A stretch of DNA of 31,743 nt, from assembly GCA_002751075.1 (NCBI GenBank), contig NAOQ01000106.1:137246-168988 (forward strand). Reading direction: 5' to 3'. Positions 12,855 to 24,488 of the stretch are shown one piece after another. The DNA comes from Ichthyophonus hoferi (Eukaryota > Opisthokonta > Ichthyosporea > Ichthyophonida > Ichthyophonidae). Below the pieces are notes generated by a model. The model ran no database searches. It was not told where the DNA came from and was given only the letters and a program-made list of their open reading frames with translations. Position 1 is the first letter of the stretch; every line of letters begins with the position of its first letter. The position numbers were made by a program, and so were the translations under genes.

Positions 12855-13367
12855 TCTACGAGAGCCAGTATTAAGTTAGACATTACAATAACTATGTATA
12901 TTACATATTTATATATATATTTAAGTGCAAAGTGTTTTGCATATCTTTTACGAGAACTTCGTATTTTGCTACAAGTACTATTTATGTATGAGCGGAATCA
13001 CTGGCCTTTTATTATTGAGTTTTGCTTTCTTTTATACTCCGTTTTATCGCCAATGCTAACCCCAATATTGCTAAATTCAACCAATCACAAATATTTGTAT
13101 TAGCTAATCTAACTCATGATGGGTCAAAGAGACCCACTAGAATTATCTGATCTTATCACAATAGGCTTACCCCTATATATTATATTATATTATATGAATG
13201 TACTTATTATTTTAATTATTATTTCAATTATAGTAATGTATGAATGATGCATAATGAATGCATAATACTTAAAAGCATTAAAATATAAAATATAAAATAT
13301 ACACACACATATATAGACATCCTTGCCTTTAGTATAACAATAGACGAATGAACTAACGGAGTTTTAG

Positions 13368-14087
13368 CTAAATATAGACATCTTTGTCTCTTATCATTGG
13401 GCATATTCTTATCTTCCTCCTCTTGGGCTGGTCTGCAGTGTTTACCATTGGTAGGTCTGTAATGTCAAGGGGATTCTATCGGAAGAGGGAGAGATAAAAA
13501 AGCCGGATAAATAGAGAGAATAGTAAGAAATAGTAAGGAATAATAGAGAATAGTAAGAAATAGTAAGGAATAATAGAGAATAGTAAGAAATAGTAAAGAA
13601 TAATAGGGAATGGTAAGAGATAGTAAAGAATAATAGAGAATAGTAAGAAATAGTAGAGAATAGTAAGGAATAGTAGAGAATGTTGAAAAATAGTAAATAA
13701 GAAAAGATAAAATATACTAGATTTAATAAATAAGCATGGTTGGAGGGCTATAATAAACATCAAATGTCAATGTGCGTAAATTTTAAAACTATGTGTATTT
13801 ATAGGTATTAAGAGATTTTAAAATTTAAAATTTAAATTTTTTTTTCGTGTGAAACAATATAAGAGAGAAAGAGGGAGCTGAAAATGAGAGGGAAAGATCA
13901 AGATATTAGAACTATATATGGTCAATGTATCAATATATAGTAGTATGCATAACGTACCATCATCTATCCAGTTATGGGAAAATGTATCAGCCAATACCCT
14001 TTCGTCTAGACACTTCCCGCCTCCCTTTGACATCCTCAGACTAGGTTTTATAGGCAGACTAGGTTCCTCATCTTTTACCTTCCTCCT
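13368..14087 (-). CDS. C-terminal exons of an unrecognised minus-strand gene
   Basis: Two phase-compatible exons are proposed. The last exon (13368-13456) follows a clear acceptor (TTGACATTACAG) and ends at a TAG. It encodes a short tail with NTADQPKRRKIRICPMIRDKD. The previous exon (13958 to about 14087) ends at a GTACGT donor in phase 1, which matches, and encodes KPSLRMSKGGGKCLDERVLA followed by DTFSHNWIDD. Each exon carries a basic KRRK/RRK cluster, which suggests a nuclear localisation signal. Amino-acid composition is protein-like rather than AT-driven, unlike the spacer around it. I do not recognise the family. The upstream boundary is uncertain: an in-frame stop at 14100-14102 means the acceptor must lie below it, and an AG at 14088-14089 is the best candidate. 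Earlier exons would lie at higher coordinates, beyond or around the decayed element; one candidate is at 17856-17923. It could also be a pseudogene remnant. Confidence 0.42.
13507..13690. repeat. Minisatellite, 30-bp unit made of three 10-bp subunits
   Basis: About six imperfect copies of a 30-bp unit. Each is built from three related decamers of the form AATAGTAAGA, AATAGTAAGG and AATAATAGAG. It lies in the proposed intron (13457-13957) of the unrecognised minus-strand gene. An apparent Tyr/Phe/Leu-rich frame on the minus strand is only the repeat read as codons. Confidence 0.88.
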
Positions 14088-14226
14088 CTTAGAGGTAGTT
14101 TAATTGGAGGCTTTATGAAATTCACCCATACCAAGTAGTCCTTAATACAATTATAATAGAACAGGTTGACTGGTATGTTAGTGAATATTATATTGGTGTT
14201 AACTGCGATTGACACGCACTCTAACC

Positions 14227-14295
14227 AACCCGCTCGCACATACGCTGCGGCACAAGCCAGCATACACGGATCAAACCCCGCTCACACATATGCGG
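14227..14295. repeat. Short imperfect direct repeat in a GC-richer patch
   Basis: AACCCGCTCGCACATACGC at 14227 recurs as ACCCCGCTCACACATATGCGG at 14275, about 48 bp later. The patch of about 80 bp is clearly richer in G+C and CpG than its surroundings. I see no coding frame in it. Confidence 0.45.
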
Positions 14296-14464
14296 TACCC
14301 TTACTAACACACATACACTTGAATGGCTATTTGTTAACATCGTAATATAGCATCCCTTACTGATAGGTTTCATTGTGCAATATCCACATTAGCACCTTAG
14401 TAAATCAAAGCATCAATTCCCTCTGAATTAGGAATTAGAGTAGAGACATAATTGCTACACTCGG

Positions 14465-17400
14465 TTGCCTAGAGAGTCAGTATATGCGCCTTCTATAGGA
14501 CCTCTACCAATACAACCAAGTCTTGAAAACAGATCAGATCAATTAGCTATTGTTACCGCTATCCCAGCAAAATTAACTATTATTCAACAATCAATTAGAG
14601 ATCCTGAAACATATGGGAAAATTACTAGAATTACCACAGATGGTTATAAATGGCGATTGTTCTAAATTAAACTAGCCAATAGCAGAGGCCCTGCAACTAT
14701 ATAATAAGCTATTTCAGATCATATGCTTTGGGGTCCAGGTAACACATTGCTTAGGCGTCCTGCCTAAGACAAGCCCTGCTGATTTGCTTCATAATGAAAA
14801 ATATATCTTAGCGTATCTGTACTCCATATATGCAAAGGGACCTGTTTCAACGCCCTTTACTTCAGTATTGTCTCTCCTAAACATATATAGGTCACAGGAA
14901 CACTTCTGCTGTACTTATTATTCTCAACAAGTTATTATTGCACCCATCATAGATGGTAGCTATAATTGCACATAGAGAAGTACGTGCATAGGCAAAACAA
15001 ATGTATTACTTTTGGAAACATTAAACCAAGAGTAGGATCTTGTCCCCGACAGAGCCCTTTCATATTTTATAAAGTTAAAATGCTCTATCAAGACAACATA
15101 ATAAACTAATTATTAATTGTTGCAAGACCATAAACTCTAAAAGAACACCTGGTACAGCCGATTAGCTGTAACAAATGAATTATGAAATGATTGATCAAAT
15201 ATTCGTTGCTTGAATGACGTCCTTAATCAGATAAATTGATTCATCAATACAAACTACTGAAACGTGAACAATTGGACTAATGAGAAAATTGCTTGAAAGG
15301 TTAATATATTTACCTCTTAACTCATGTGGATGTAGAAAGGTGCTCTATGTTACTATGTTAATCAAGTGATATTCACAAACATCTTTCTGGAGGTGAAACT
15401 ACTGGATCCCCATAGATTTATCTTAGGTAGATAACCAATAAAACATTATTATATACTACTATATATTATTACTATATACATGTAGACCTATATTCGGATA
15501 AAATTTATTTATTATATCAGCACCCCTAAGTGCAGAAAACAATTGTCATATAGTACATAAATGCTTAGCACACAATTCATAATATTCGAGCTCGGGGCAC
15601 AGCCAATAAAGTTTGTCTATTATTAATTGTTTAATACATCATAATTAACTGAACACAATACAAGACTTAACTAGGACTTGTTGTAATATATTATTACTGA
15701 TCAGGAATGATAATTACAAGTAATCACACTATTCATTATGACCTCCAATTACCTCATATTATTCCATACTTTCCAAAGTCCCTATTATTCCCCAGTGCCA
15801 AGAGCTTCCAGACCCATAACTTACTCAAGACCCTATTCTATTATACATCATAACTGTTATTTTTATATGTATATATTTTATTATAACATTTCCATTTTCA
15901 CATCTTAATGAGTTAATGGGTAGGCCTATACACTTAATAGGTTCAATAGTAATATTTTGATTAATAGAAACATAATAGAAACATAATACATCAGTACATT
16001 GCTAATGACGAATGAACATAGTTCAATTAAGGACATTATAGAACATATAGCACATAAAAAGCTCTGTTATACAAAATTTAAATGCTTGGTCTCTCACTCA
16101 TTAAAAATACAAAATAAAACTAGCCGTGCTGGTATTCTTCATGGCTCTAAGCACAGTAATGATTAGAGACAATAAAAAGCCAAAAAAAAAAAAAAAAAAG
16201 ATTAGTATGTGTCCGATTGAAAAAGCAATCAACATTTTTCTCCAATAGTATTTTAACCTTAACCAATTAATTATGTTCTAGGAATCTATAACGAATCATA
16301 AACAAATACTCAGATAGATTCTTCTAGATCAAATTTTTATTCCAGATCAAGTCCAAATTTCCAATGAAAACAAAGCCTCTTTTTACATAGATTTGTTTGA
16401 GTTCTAAAGAATATGCATGCATTTAGACCCTGATAATATTATGATTATCAACTTCCAAATTACAGAAACCAATCCAGAAACAGGAGAAAAATTCCAACTA
16501 CCTTAGATAGGGACTTAACTTTTTAATATACCTCACAGACCCAAAGTAGAAAGTCAATTTCAAATTATAGTAGGACTTCTAGTAAGTTTAAAAGGTACTA
16601 ACTGTGCCAGCATTTATTAATGGTTTTAATCATGGTACAAAAAATTGACTACAGAAGACTAGGTTGGTTTTCTCTACAAATTATTTAGTCAATACTAATA
16701 AATAAGCTTTTAGTGAACCTCGTGAAAGACAGCATATTATTGGCCTCAACCTCACATGCTTTTGGAAGCATCCAATACACAGATAATTAGCATCTTAGAT
16801 ACTTTACACCAACATCACATGTAAAGCAAGACCCCCTTCAGATTAACCAATCTGAGTACCACATCTTTTTTAATCAGCAGCAAAGATTTGAACAAGTGCC
16901 TTCACTATTCTCTAAAAATTCAGGAACCATTTACCTTAGAATATCTTAAGACATAGCTTAGCAGTGAAGGAAAAGTTGATAGTCTAAGAGGGAATTTTTT
17001 CTTTATAAATATTAATTAGGAGAGATTTAATATTAATCAAATCCACATTACAATTTTCTACTTCTAGGATCTTACATGTCAGCACTGGCATATTACAACA
17101 TAATTGAACGGCCTGGATTTCCCTATACAACTGGATATATGGGATCTAAATACTTTATGCAATTGCTTTATTTGCTGACTTAGGTGGTATCCCTGCCTAT
17201 GAAACCTGGTGCTCCTTTTTTACGCAATACTTGTATATCATATACCTGTACATAAATAACCCAGATCTCAATAAATATCTATGCTTATGCCTTCTGTTTA
17301 TGTTACCCAACCACATATAAATTCTGCTCCTGGGCATGTTCCATCACAACACACTGTTCAACCACTGTTTGCCATCACTGCATCATTGTTACCTCCACAT

Positions 17401-17700
17401 TTACCTAGTTAATGATATAGTGGCAAGTTATTCAACATCCTGTTGTACAATGGGGTTTCTGGCACATTGTCCTTGGACAACTAGAGGCTTAAGATTTGAT
17501 TAATTCTTGCTAATTTAGATGTAGAACAATATGTTGAATACGCTCCAATCATTTACCTAATATAATTATGTGTTTCAGACAAGGATTCTAGTTTTGTTTA
17601 CTCTATAGTCTGTCATCTGGCATGTGCCATTGTTAGGGTAATGGTTTAAAAACAAAGGTAGAGTATGCATACTTTATATGTTTTTACTCTTTTAACAGCT
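14465..17700 (+). mobile_element. Heavily decayed foreign element, possibly virus-derived
   Basis: Plus-strand translations give a series of short protein-like stretches in changing frames over about 3 kb, quite unlike the spacer on either side. Examples are IRDPETYGKITRITTD (about 14600), a WGPGNTL motif (about 14729-14749), VIIAPIIDGSYNCT (about 14930), ITETNPETGEKF (about 16460) and EYHIFFNQQQRFEQVPSLFS (about 16855). The GPGN motif recalls the phospholipase A2 loop of parvovirus-type capsid proteins, but one motif is too little to name a family. It is broken many times and looks old. An A18 run lies at 16182-16199. No terminal repeats or target duplication were recognised, so both edges are approximate. 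A diverged relative lies at 12023-12180. Confidence 0.42.
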
Positions 17701-17855
17701 ACTTTGACTGTGTGGTAAATGTTTCTATTGTTGACGGATTACTTGGATAATATATGTACTTAATAAACCTATTTCTAACAACAGACTCAACATACTTAAC
17801 CCTACCCATAAAGCCTTTCAGATTAAAAATAGTGCTTTTAAAATTTGACACTTAC

Positions 17856-17923
17856 ATTTCCAAGTTTTCTCCACTATAGATTCTTCAATTATTGGTTTGG
17901 TGTTGGGAAAAAGTGATTTTGGG
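17856..17923 (-). CDS. Candidate isolated exon, minus strand
   Basis: A 68-bp minus-strand segment is bounded by an acceptor (ATATACGCAG) and a strong GTAAGT donor. It is open in one frame and encodes PKSLFPNTKPIIEESIVEK plus TWK. Composition is protein-like. Entry phase is 2 and exit phase is 1. It could be an upstream exon of the unrecognised gene whose C-terminal exons are at 13368-14087, which would place the decayed element in that gene's intron. The phases do not join directly with the preferred acceptor of the next known exon, so another exon would be needed. A chance open stretch remains possible. Confidence 0.25.
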
Positions 17924-19260
17924 CTGCGTATATACATTATCTTATAAAAAATATAATATAAATATATGGAAACCATACAATATAAAATAAAACCGTAAAA
18001 TATATAATGAAACTATATATTAACGGCATGTATGATAACTATATATATATCATTTCGAGTGTATTTAACTAATCATTGTATTCTCTTACAGAAAATAACC
18101 ATTTATACTTTTTATTTTAAGTCACTAGTCCAAATTATTACCTATGAATAAAGGCGCGTATAAAAATAAAAACAAAGGCCAATATTATTGGCTAATATAA
18201 AGATGTTAGACTATCATTACTGTAAACGTAGATTCAAATTTAGTCCTGATAAAACAATGGATATTAAGCTAATTTAACAAATAAATATTATTGGGGAAAA
18301 TATTAAAACACGAGCCACTTAAAATAGGATTTGTTAGAATTCACTTAAGCGGTTAGTTATGACGTAACTCCGTATATTATATTCTCACAATATACCTAAA
18401 CATACAGTAATACGGTAGTAGGAGTTGGTGTAGTTTATGGTTGATAGAGTAACCAAAGTAGACGGTAGAGAGTATCATATGTATATTTTTAAAAATTTAT
18501 ATATGCATGTATTTAGATTTATTTTCACTTAAAAAACCACCACTTATTGTCACTGATTGCAATATAATAACCACAAACGAATTATTACGGTAGGTCTACT
18601 TTATACTTAATATTCTCTCGCTATTCTTAACTATAGTACAATAGTTATACCTCTATAGTGATAGATAGGGTTATATATCTGTATTGTGGCATAGTGCGTG
18701 TAGGAAGGTGGTGAGGGAGAGCTAGAAAGAAATACTAAAAAGATAGAGAATTTTAAAAGAGAAAAAGAGAGAAGGGAGAGAGAGACATTGACGGCGCTAT
18801 TTACATAGGAATTATTTATACCCTTACCTGTACAATTACTTATACAATTTATTTATATGTACAGGTTCAATATATATAAGATAATGGCAAGTATTTAACA
18901 GTATGAAGTCTAATGGAAAGAGAGGGAAATTTGAGGACCAAGTTTCAACATAGACATGTAAAGTGTTCTACTAATATATCAGTTTATAATTTTGACTTTA
19001 ATTTTAAATCAGACTAATGATAAACTCTAGTTAACTACCTTCTGCAGGCTAAGATTGGCTCAATATATATTTCATATATGTATCTCTCTCTACTTAATTA
19101 TATATTTTCTAATATTTTTATTTTTTCTGGTATATATATATATATATATATATATATGTAGATCTTTATTTTTCACTATACATGTTCCATTGTCACAATA
19201 TTATATTTTATATATATACGTGCTTATACTAATCTAACACGTGTTTCACTAGACTTCACG
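17924..19260. other. Noncoding spacer upstream of the RING gene
   Basis: AT-rich sequence with a CCAATATTATTGG near-palindrome at about 18179 and purine-rich stretches (about 18710-18785). It probably holds the promoter of the RING gene, but no convincing TATA or CCAAT box could be tied to its start. Short open frames here show no motif. Confidence 0.5.
19131..19157. repeat. (TA)n microsatellite
   Basis: An uninterrupted TA run about 100 bp upstream of the RING gene start codon. Confidence 0.88.
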
Positions 19261-22200
19261 ATGGATACATCAACAAAGTGGTCACTAGTATTGTGCTCAG
19301 GGGCAGAGTGGGTCTATTGACTGATTGTTGACTTTATTTTAAAATCAATTATTTACTATATTTAGTCTAATTATTGTAATATATTTTACACCAAATCATA
19401 ATCATATTAGTTACTGTTATGCAATATATACATATTTATCTCGATTATGATTTTAATATTTTAACAGTATATTATAATAGGATTACAATATTTTCATAGT
19501 TTTATCTTCAATTTTTTCCTTCTGCCTCTCCTTCTCCCTCTTTCTTTTACACACTTCCATATACTTCTTTTTATTATAAAATGTATTCGCCTATGCACAT
19601 AATAATCATTTCTTATTTAGCTTTTATTTCCCGCCATAGTATCATTTTAGATTAACAGAACCTGGCTTATTGTTGCCCTTTTAACCTATCAATGCTAAAT
19701 TTCATTTTCTTATGCAATGAAAGATATATAATTATTATTGCATAACAATTTAACTGTCCTTTAATCAACTCTTCCTCCATATAACTTCATATTTTAATTG
19801 TCTGTCACATAAACTCACATTCATAAATAGAAGTATATTCAACTAATATATTTTTTTTCTCTCTCGTCCTCCCTTTCTCTCTCTCTCTCGCAGACCAAGA
19901 TCAGATTTGCCCTACCTCATCCCCCTGCAACCACAACCATTCGTTAATATTTTAGGACGAGAAGGAGGTCTTCTGATTGACTCTCGACGCTATCCCTTAT
20001 CAGTATCTAGATCACATGCTAGGATAGAGGGTAAAAATGGTAGGTATATGGCTATATATGGTAGGCTTATAGTTATATATGGTTCATATATGGTTATTAT
20101 GTAGCTATGATATAGTTTTTATGTAGTTAAATACGTATAATTTAATGCAATGCAAAGATTGGACAGATACAGTAAGTTGTAAGTTGGGGGTGTAATTAAT
20201 GAATCAATACTAGTTAATTGGACAGATGCAATCATTTTTAATTAGCCTATATCATTGAGTATCTATTAATAAATATGTTAATAACTAGAAGTAAATATAA
20301 TAAATTTTAAAACACACTTTAAATTTTAAATTTTTTAATGGTCTCTAAACCAATGGAGTCATCCTTCACACAGATATGTGGACTGTGACTGATCTAGGAA
20401 GTTTGAATGGGTAGGTGGGTGGATATTATTGGATGCTATATATTGCCGTGGTTTGAATGAACATATATACAAATTGTTTTGTAAAGTAAGATATATTCCT
20501 ATTATTATTATTATTATTATTATTGTTATATAAATATATATTATAGATTATATATTTTTATTGTTTATATATATATTGATATTTATATTATCTATCTCTA
20601 TCTATATCTATTTACCTACTATATTGCATACACCCTATACCCTCTCACACACTATATCCTTCCTACTAGTACCCTCGTAAACGGTCTACGCATCGAACCT
20701 CACCAACCGAATCGAATCGATTCAGGAGACATTATAGTGTTTGGTAGAGAGGTTGTTCCACACTCTGATGTCCAATACAAATTGAAGAAACCCAGCAGGT
20801 AGGTGGTGTAAATTGGAAATATTTCATTTAAGGGTGAAAATGGATTGTAAATATAGAAAACTCCATTGTAATTATTTGATATTATATTTAACTATATGAT
20901 ATTTTACTTTAATTATATAATATTATATTTTAACACAATGATATTGTATTGTAACTATGCGGTAATATATTTTAATTATATAATATTATACTATAATTAT
21001 GTTATTATATTTTAACTATATACATACATATTTACAGAACTCTACCCCACAAGGACACAGGAAGGGGGGTGCAATCTAGTTACCGTACAATGTCAGAACA
21101 CTTGACTACTATGTCAGCGGAGAATGCTAGTAATAATAATAGACTTAGGGACGATAGACGGATTACATACAATAGAGAGAGAGAGCAAGAGATAGATGAG
21201 GAGACTGTAGGTGAAGATAGGAAAGAGAACGAAATAGTGGGAAAGGGAGAGGGAAAGGGAGAAGATCAACGTAATGTATTGGCTGCGGCAGCTCTTAAGA
21301 GGACGGAATTGGCTAAAAATCATCTTTCTATAAATAGTGTTAAAAGTAATTCGTTAGTACCTTCGGCATCATTGGATGGCCCTACCCACCGTAGACCTGG
21401 GTGGTATGGGGTTATTTTTAATGAATCATTTTCACAAGGTAAGAATCATGTCTGCTATAGTATGTTAGATCACGTCAGAACTATTCAAATACAGATATAT
21501 ATCTTGCCTTATAAAGACACGGCTTTATGTAGGTCACATACGTAAGTTGATATATACTATACCATATATGGTAAAGTTTTATCATATATTACGTATTACA
21601 CACTATGTATTATATATAATTGATGTCGAATATGACATATTTTATATTTTATTTTGTAGATTATATTACATTATATATTATATCATTTACTCTATATCCA
21701 ATGATATATGTTTCCCTGGTTTATTACTTTCCATTTTTAGCCAATCCTTTAAGTTAATTGTGAGTCATTCGTTATAATTATCTAGTTATCTAATCACAAG
21801 TATGTATATGTATTCATTATAATTTAATATATCCATATTCCTTCAATGAGTGGTCCTTCAATTCCAGTAACCAATGTTGATAGTGTAATAACGTTACAAT
21901 TCGATCTCATATTTGTCTACTTATGAAATAGAATGTTGATTGGCACTCATAGAAACGCCCGATGACATCATAATATGCGTGTTTAGTAATATGTATAGTA
22001 ATATGTGTATATAGTAGTATATATATAATAATATGCATATATGGATTGTATGTATTAATATGTATATATAAATGAATATATATGTATATATAAATGAATA
22101 TATATGTATATATATATACCCCAATTTACAGTCATTTATACCAGCATTAACAATCTGGTTCCATTATATCCAATCATTTCGTAGATTCTGGTCCATTAGA

Positions 22201-23441
22201 AATTGATTCTCCACGCTCACGTGATGAAAGTCCACCAATGAGATATAAGAGATTAGATGAAGATAAGGAGACAGTCAATGAACAACGCAAAAGGATACGG
22301 GGAGAAACAGATATTATAAAAGAGTATGAGAGAGAGAGACTAGAGTATGTGAAAAATAAAGAGAAAGAGGAAGAGAGGAGGAGGGAGGAGTTAGTGTGTG
22401 CTATATGTTGTGATCTCTGTGCTGCTCCTACTACCCTAGTACCGTGTGGCCATATGTTTTGTGCTGGTAGGGCTGTATGTATATATGTGGGGCGAGAAGG
22501 AGGGAGGGAGGGAGAGAGGGAGGGAAGGAGGTATGTGTACATGAATGTATATATATGAGTCATTGTTGTTGTTGTTGTTGTTGTTATTACTATTACTATT
22601 ACTATTACTATTACTGCTATTATTAATACTGCCATTACTATTGCTATTGCTATTGCTATTAATATTCGTGCTATTACTATTGCTATTACTATTACTGCTA
22701 CTGTTATTAGTTTTATTACTATTACTACCCTTATTATTATTCCTATTACTACTATTATGACCTTTATTCTGGTTACATACTGTTATACACATCTCTCTCC
22801 CTCTCTCCCTCTCACGTCATATACGTAATATCTCTATATACCTTATGTACTCTCTACACACTTTATCCTATATACCTTATCGCTTATATCTTATACTCAA
22901 CGTACTCTTTATAACCTATACATACACACTGGAACACCATTTCTATATATACCCACCAACAGAATGCCTCCGTCAATTAAACTTAGTCAATAATGCCCTC
23001 TGTCCGAACTGCCGTACCAAGTCACGTGACATGGTGCTCTCAATTCCCATTGGTTGTTTAATTGAGGATAGTTATTTCCCAATTATGAGTGGGTGCTTCT
23101 ATGATCATTTTATTACTTTTGTGATTTTAAAAATTAATCGCTTCCTTGGTTTTTCTGTCTTATAACTCTTACACTATTTCCTTCTCTCTCTTTCATACGT
23201 ATGTTTGTTTTATTTTGTTGTAATATAGGCCTTTATGGAATGGTGTATATCTAGTTAGTCCAAGATGTATACATATTCCATAGTATTTGCTGTAGGTATA
23301 TATATATATACAATAGCACATAAACTTACAAAAACAAATCTGTCTTTTATCCCCGTAGGTCCTGATGATAAATCTGATTGGCTGCAACGAAAGAAAAGCG
23401 GCATAGCTTGGATGCAAAGTCGTTCCAACACGCGTTTTTAG
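19261..23441 (+). CDS. FHA-coiled coil-RING E3 ubiquitin ligase (RNF8/CHFR-like), eight exons
   Basis: Likely a nuclear E3 ubiquitin ligase that reads phosphothreonine through its FHA domain and recruits E2 through its RING, as RNF8 and CHFR do in DNA-damage and mitotic control. Exons are 19261-19307, 19894-20039, 20374-20410, 20670-20798, 21038-21438, 22185-22466, 22963-23052 and 23359-23441. All phases match, giving 404 residues. FHA (about 33-118) shows GRE (37-39), SRSH (54-57), TDLGSLNGT (70-78) and VNG (80-82), covering the core phosphothreonine-binding loops. Residues 121-275 are polar and probably disordered. A Lys/Glu-rich helix (about 276-323) resembles the coiled coil before the RNF8 RING. 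The C3HC4 RING uses C325, C328, C341, H343, C346, C349, C361 and C364 and is split by intron 6. Human RNF8 is 485 residues and ends in a similar short basic tail; CHFR is longer with a C-terminal zinc finger that is absent here. The first exon is short (MDTSTKWSLVLCSGA) and less certain, as is the last junction (donor ATTG/GTTGTT). Read-through of that donor would give another tail ending at 23165. Introns hold many simple repeats. Confidence 0.86.
20501..20524. repeat. (ATT)n microsatellite
   Basis: Eight ATT units in intron 3 of the RING gene. Confidence 0.88.
22017..22120. repeat. AT-rich tandem repeat of about 24 bp
   Basis: Repeats of the form TATATATAAATGAATATATATG lie in intron 5, shortly before the acceptor at 22184. 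The repeat leaves the acceptor region unusually poor in cytosine. Confidence 0.6.
22494..22531. repeat. GGGA/GGAG purine tract
   Basis: A G-rich tetranucleotide tract (AGGGAGGGAGGGAGAGAGGGAGGG) beginning about 28 bp after the exon 6 donor of the RING gene. On the plus-strand RNA it contains several GGG runs and could form a G-quadruplex. Confidence 0.7.
22558..22760. repeat. Compound TTG / ATTACT / ATTGCT tandem array
   Basis: About 200 bp of trinucleotide and hexanucleotide repeats in intron 6, which divides the RING domain. It begins with TTG units and continues with ATTACT and ATTGCT hexamers. In-frame readings give poly-Leu on one strand and poly-Asn/Ser on the other; both are repeat artefacts. 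Confidence 0.9.
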
Positions 23442-24488
23442 TAGATCATTATAATGAAGTAATTGGCCGATAGCGTATTATTTACCAATCGTTTTTCTTG
23501 TATAATATGTTAGTGGTAGTATTTGGATGTATAGCAGGATATTATTGCTTGTTAGCGATATTAAATAAGTGAAAGAATATTAATCTAATTGGTAGAGAGA
23601 GTTATATATATATATATATATAATCGATGGATGTGTTTGGTTTATTAAGAATTAAAAATTAGCTAATTGTATTAGGGAGATCATTTTATATAAATGTTTA
23701 AAAAGATGTGTAGATTTTGATTGATTGGGCCCATTTTAATTTTATTTCCCAGTACAACTACTTTCAGTATATATACTTCATATTGTTTTTCAATATAGAA
23801 AATGAAAGAGAAAGAGAGAGACCGAAAAAGATAATGTGTATGTGTATTTCTTGGGAGGAGTTATTTTAATTTTAAATCTAACTGTCTGTTAGTCGCTGGT
23901 AGATATGATATGATATGATTTAGGAACTGAATAATATCATACTATATACTTTCTTTTCTGGTATATATACTTAATGTAAAGCAACACTATATTTTATATA
24001 AATGTATTATTGACTACATTTTATTGGAGGATGAAATGTTAAATAAGTGGGGAGTATCAAGCCAATTATATCCCATTTATGGTATCCGTATTAGACGACC
24101 CAATAAATTTGCTTGATTAACTGGCAGATTCAAAATCAAAACGCGGTGCATTAAAAAATAACGGAAGGAATGAAAGCCTATTTTAAAATTACTTTATATA
24201 ATACAGCTAAATATTATACCATGTGTTTTTTATCTAGTTCATTTTATTTATTTATTATTATGATAGTAGCTATACCTAACTATAAAGCTATATCTAACTA
24301 TAATAAAAATTAAATTCTCAGCCTTACGTTGAAAATACTCAACTCCTATGTAGTAATAAAGTCATCATATTAAAATAACATAAACCCATACACGATATAT
24401 ATGTATATATGAATTCAGGATAGAAAAAAAGGAGATAAAGAGAGTGATAAAATAATTTTATCCTTTCGAAATACGGAAATACATGGCC
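23442..24488. other. Convergent 3' spacer
   Basis: Noncoding AT-rich DNA between the RING gene (plus) and the START-like gene (minus). It has a TA run at about 23603-23624. A TTTATT at 24247-24252 reads AATAAA on the minus strand, about 237 bp past the START-like stop, and may be its polyadenylation signal. I see nothing else. Confidence 0.55.

Larger units (their letters stand above)
11549..13367. other. Spacer after glycerol kinase, containing an assembly gap
   Basis: AT-rich noncoding DNA with several CCAAT/ATTGG motifs. It includes a trinucleotide run, a foreign-looking segment at 12023-12180 and the run of undetermined bases. I see no host exon. Open frames that appear to cross the gap are artefacts of the undetermined bases. 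Confidence 0.6.

Noticed and set aside
12023-13103. Long open frames on both strands across 12184-12854
   Set aside because: They consist almost entirely of undetermined bases, so they carry no coding evidence.
22545-22792. Poly-Leu and poly-Asn/Ser proteins
   Set aside because: They are the TTG/ATTACT repeat array of a RING-gene intron read as codons on either strand.
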